In this document: positions 5,003-6,870 of the stretch, piece after piece | How positions within the stretch are numbered: the first letter of the stretch is position 1 | Layout of the letters: every line of letters starts with the position of its first letter | Assembly (NCBI GenBank): GCA_900553645.1 | Contig: USEE01000072.1 | Span: 1-6,870 of the forward strand | Reading direction: 5' to 3' | DNA: 6,870 nt | From: an uncultured Eubacteriales bacterium | GTDB lineage: Bacteria > Bacillota_A > Clostridia > Christensenellales > Aristaeellaceae | Position numbers and translations under genes: made by a program | The notes under the pieces: generated by a model | What the model saw: the letters and a program-made list of their open reading frames with translations, nothing else | The model's database searches: none | What the model was told of the DNA's origin: nothing

Positions 5003-6388
5003 TTATTGTCTGGGCGGGTTGCAGACGGGGCAAGGCTGCTTGCTGGCGTCTACTGCTTCACCCAAGGTGTGGCGGGTTGCGCCTGCCATGCCCTGGCAGT
5101 TGCTTACTGCGTGATAATAGGTGCTGTCCGGGCGGTACCATACGATATGGATTACCGGAGTGGGCACCGGGGTGGGCGTGGGCACAGGGGACGGCGACGG
5201 AGTTACCGTCGAACCGGGCTCGGGCGCGTTGCAGATGCGGCAGCGACGCTTGCCCGCGTCGATTGCCTGACCAATCGTGTGGTAGCCCGCATTCCTCATG
5301 CCCTGGCAGTTGCTTATGCTGTGATAGCACTCGCCGTTGGTCGTGTAGTAAACCATTACCGCATACGGCGAAGTGGATACCGGAGTCGGCACCGGGGTCG
5401 GTGCGGCAGTTACTCTTACAGTCGGACGCGCAGTCACGCGCGCAGTCGGACGCGTCGTGGGTCTGGCGGTTGCCGGAACCGGGCGCGCAGTTACCTTGGT
5501 GTCGCGCGATATGCCGTCGTAGCAGTACGGGCAGCGACGCTTGCCCGCCGACTGTGCCTCAGCCAGCGTGTGCTGACTTGCACCGCTCATCGTGCCGCCG
5601 CAGGTCTTGTCGCTATGATAGTACGTGCCGCCCGACGTGTACCAGACCTTCTGATCGCTCGTGCCGGTCGTCGTGCCCGTCGAGGCAGTGCTCGTGGCCG
5701 ACGGCTTCAAAGTCACGCCCGCACTGGGCAGACTGGTCGAACCCGGCAGCTGCGTGGGCAGCGTTATCGCGCCGCCTATGGTCGTGGGCGCGGTGGTCGC
5801 ATTCGGATTGGGCGTTGCGCTCGGATCAACCGTGGGCGTAGCCGTGGCGTTGGGATTCGCCGTCGCGTTCGGGTCGGCAGTGGGCGCTTCGGTCGCGTTC
5901 GGGTCAGGCGAAGGCGTGGATATGTCTATCGCCTGAGTAGGCTGAGATACCAGTCCGTCCGTGTTGCCGGCCGGCGTGTCGCTGCCGAATATGCGGCTGA
6001 AGGTCAGTATAAGTACAATCAACAGCCAGCATACGTCGATCGCCGAAATCAGCCAGCGGTTGGTCAGGCTGAAACGCTCGTCCTTCCATATGCGATACAG
6101 CGCGTACGGCGGGAATATTACCAGACATACGCATATAAACCAGAAGCTGTCATACCACGGCGTTTGTTCGTCGTAGTCGTCGTATTCGGGATCGTACTGA
6201 TCTTCCTGCTCGTCAATTTCGTCGTCATAACGTATATCGTCGTCATACGAATCGTTATCCACCTGAACGGGCGGGCGACGCACCGGCTGTCGAGGAGTTT
6301 GATTGCGGGCTGCCGGGCTGGCCGCGCGAGTTTCGCTGCTCGCCGCCCTGCGCGGTGGCTCGTGCTCAAAGTTATCGGTTGTGCGCAT
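5003..6388 (-). CDS. Two-pass membrane protein with three YH-C-HT-CxxC metal-binding-like modules
   Basis: This encodes 461 residues. AAAGGAG 8 bases before the ATG at 6388 fixes the start; a longer frame upstream is not supported. Residues 1-45 are polar and Arg/Pro-rich, 44-76 strongly acidic, 81-100 and 112-132 hydrophobic membrane segments with a basic loop between them. Then comes a Pro/Thr/Ala linker (141-244) with repeated PNAT units. Three homologous modules follow at about 248-289, 346-386 and 416-456, each W/Y-Y, then YH-x4-C, then H-T-L/I-x-E/Q-A, then C-x2-C, joined by TARP-rich and PTPVP-rich linkers. The YH-C-CxxC module resembles the small zinc-binding-like domain at the C-terminus of some Firmicute thermonuclease-like secreted proteins, but no nuclease domain is present here. 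Metal binding and surface exposure are inferred; the function is unknown. With two spans both ends lie on one side; the basic loop argues that both are outside. Confidence 0.85.
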   Translation of the reverse strand: MRTTDNFEHEPPRRAASSETRAASPAARNQTPRQPVRRPPVQVDNDSYDDDIRYDDEIDEQEDQYDPEYDDYDEQTPWYDSFWFICVCLVIFPPYALYRIWKDERFSLTNRWLISAIDVCWLLIVLILTFSRIFGSDTPAGNTDGLVSQPTQAIDISTPSPDPNATEAPTADPNATANPNATATPTVDPSATPNPNATTAPTTIGGAITLPTQLPGSTSLPSAGVTLKPSATSTASTGTTTGTSDQKVWYTSGGTYYHSDKTCGGTMSGASQHTLAEAQSAGKRRCPYCYDGISRDTKVTARPVPATARPTTRPTARVTARPTVRVTAAPTPVPTPVSTSPYAVMVYYTTNGECYHSISNCQGMRNAGYHTIGQAIDAGKRRCRICNAPEPGSTVTPSPSPVPTPTPVPTPVIHIVWYRPDSTYYHAVSNCQGMAGATRHTLGEAVDASKQPCPVCNPPRQ

Positions 6389-6396
6389 ATCGGACG

Positions 6397-6403
6397 CTCC
6401 TTT
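6397..6403 (-). promoter_or_regulatory. Ribosome binding site deciding the start of the membrane-protein gene
   Basis: AAAGGAG on the minus strand, 8 bases from the ATG at 6388. It rules out the earlier in-frame start near 6442, which would translate through this site. Confidence 0.85.
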
Positions 6404-6445
6404 ACTAATTGGATTATTCCCGGCCGCAGCAAGCGCCCGCAATAA

Positions 6446-6565
6446 TCATTTTGATTTCAATTCACGCTCCCAAACTTTGAAAGCGCAAACGGGTTCCACC
6501 CATTGGCATACCAACATTATATACCTTATCGGGCAAAACTGCAACTCTTTAATAGGACGATTCAT
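6446..6565 (-). CDS. Possible 39-residue upstream ORF or leader peptide
   Basis: It starts at ATG 6565 with AAAGG 6 bases upstream and ends at TGA 6446-6448, 57 bases before the main start. The product would begin MNRPIKELQF and end VWERELKSK. It has three Cys and two Trp and is moderately hydrophobic in the middle, with no recognised domain. Its codons (AAT, CGT, ATT, AGG, ATA) are unlike those of the GC-rich neighbours, and it contains the proximal promoter's -10 box. It may be a chance frame, a short regulatory peptide in the leader, or a small real gene. Confidence 0.25.
   Translation of the reverse strand: MNRPIKELQFCPIRYIMLVCQWVEPVCAFKVWERELKSK
6516..6544 (-). promoter_or_regulatory. 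Candidate proximal promoter of the membrane-protein gene
   Basis: TATAAT (6516-6521), inside TATATAAT, with TTGCAG (6539-6544) at 17 bases. The -10 is perfect and the -35 weak (3 of 6). The predicted leader is about 120 bases. Confidence 0.45.
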
Positions 6566-6645
6566 CCCCCACCTTTGTTCACTTCCAATGAAAATTGGTC
6601 GAAATCAATCGGCTATCACTTTCGGCGCAGCCGAAACCCACCTCT

Positions 6646-6673
6646 AGTATACCACATTCTCGCTCTTTTTCAA
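6646..6673 (-). promoter_or_regulatory. Candidate distal promoter
   Basis: TTGAAA (6668-6673), a 16-base spacer, then TATACT (6646-6651). Both boxes are good. A transcript from here starts near 6639, would carry two hairpins and the 39-codon ORF, and would reach the main start after about 250 bases. Confidence 0.5.
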
Positions 6674-6747
6674 ATAAGTTTTTAATAGTTCTTACATTTA
6701 TTTCTTTTTAATGAAGGATATTACGGGGAGAGTCTGGGAATTAGGGA

Positions 6748-6859
6748 GACGTGTTCTTTCTTTTCAGAAGAAAAGAAAGAACCAAAGAAAAGTCAATTAT
6801 GTCTGTTGCCCGATAACTATCTTAGTTCAAACGTTTTTGGGAGGGCTATATACGGGAAG
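6748..6859 (-). repeat. Right arm of the ~110-bp inverted repeat
   Basis: Reverse-complement partner of 4829-4938. Differences are a handful of C/T changes and two or three single-base gaps near the CTTCCCGTATATAGC end. The internal 13-bp stem (6751-6763 with 6768-6780) is fully preserved, with one loop change. Confidence 0.9.
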
Positions 6860-6870
6860 TTACATTACTT

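Larger units (their letters stand above)
6389..6870. other. Leader and upstream region of the membrane-protein gene
   Basis: No firm gene in this 480-base stretch. It contains, reading away from the gene, a possible 39-codon upstream ORF, two candidate promoters, small hairpins TTTCGGC-gca-GCCGAAA (6620-6636) and CCAAT-gaaa-ATTGG (6585-6598), an AT-rich gap (6668-6720), and the right arm of the long inverted repeat, which ends 11 bases before the window edge. Confidence 0.55.

Noticed and set aside
4638..5033. 131-codon minus-strand ORF crossing the left inverted-repeat arm
   Set aside because: It begins inside the membrane-protein gene's C-terminus, runs through that gene's terminator and the repeat, and has no binding site. 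The other repeat copy reads similarly for about 30 codons but then shifts frame, and its changes do not favour silent positions.
5006..6445. 479-codon plus-strand ORF antisense to the membrane-protein gene
   Set aside because: It mirrors the real gene exactly in frame, is Arg/Ala-rich without domains, and has no ribosome binding site. GC-rich codon bias opens such shadow frames.
4829..6859. A classic insertion sequence or transposon
   Set aside because: No transposase or recombinase lies between the arms, and no flanking target duplication could be seen. Only a repeat is claimed.

Overview
The window carries five convincing protein genes with GC-rich, codon-biased coding sequence, strong AGGAGG-type ribosome binding sites and sigma-A-like promoters. 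This points to a GC-rich anaerobic Firmicute. The stand-alone piece of an oxygen-sensitive (class III) ribonucleotide reductase supports anaerobiosis. The TARP/PTP-rich surface linkers recall Clostridia of the Christensenellales type, but that placement is a guess from style, not proof.

Layout. Positions 161-1207 (-): a cytoplasmic glycoside-hydrolase-like barrel protein with a DDDLRM and CxCxxC signature, with its own promoter and an inverted-repeat operator candidate. Positions 1584-2159 (-): a small protein resembling the C-terminal half of a GNAT acetyltransferase, followed by a clear terminator. Positions 2284-3609 (-): a membrane-anchored RmuC-family protein whose expected nuclease lysine is a serine. 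Its promoter is divergent from that of the next gene. Positions 3824-4105 (+): a 93-residue protein that looks like the glycyl-radical tail of NrdD on its own, ended by a textbook terminator. Positions 4147-5002: about 850 bases with no credible gene but much structure, namely two diverged direct repeats around an 80-base hairpin, two more hairpins, one arm of a long inverted repeat, and the terminator of the next gene. Positions 5003-6388 (-): a two-pass membrane protein with three copies of a YH-C-HT-CxxC metal-binding-like module on Pro/Thr/Ala-rich linkers. Positions 6389-6870: its long leader (two candidate promoters, hairpins, a possible 39-codon upstream ORF) and the second arm of the ~110-base inverted repeat.

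The genes do not form one pathway. Each has its own promoter or terminator, so this looks like a mosaic of single-gene units. No transposase, CRISPR array, tRNA or rRNA was recognised. The best candidates for something undescribed are the triple-module surface protein bracketed by the inverted repeat, the free-standing glycyl-radical domain, and the structured repeat region at 4147-4640.
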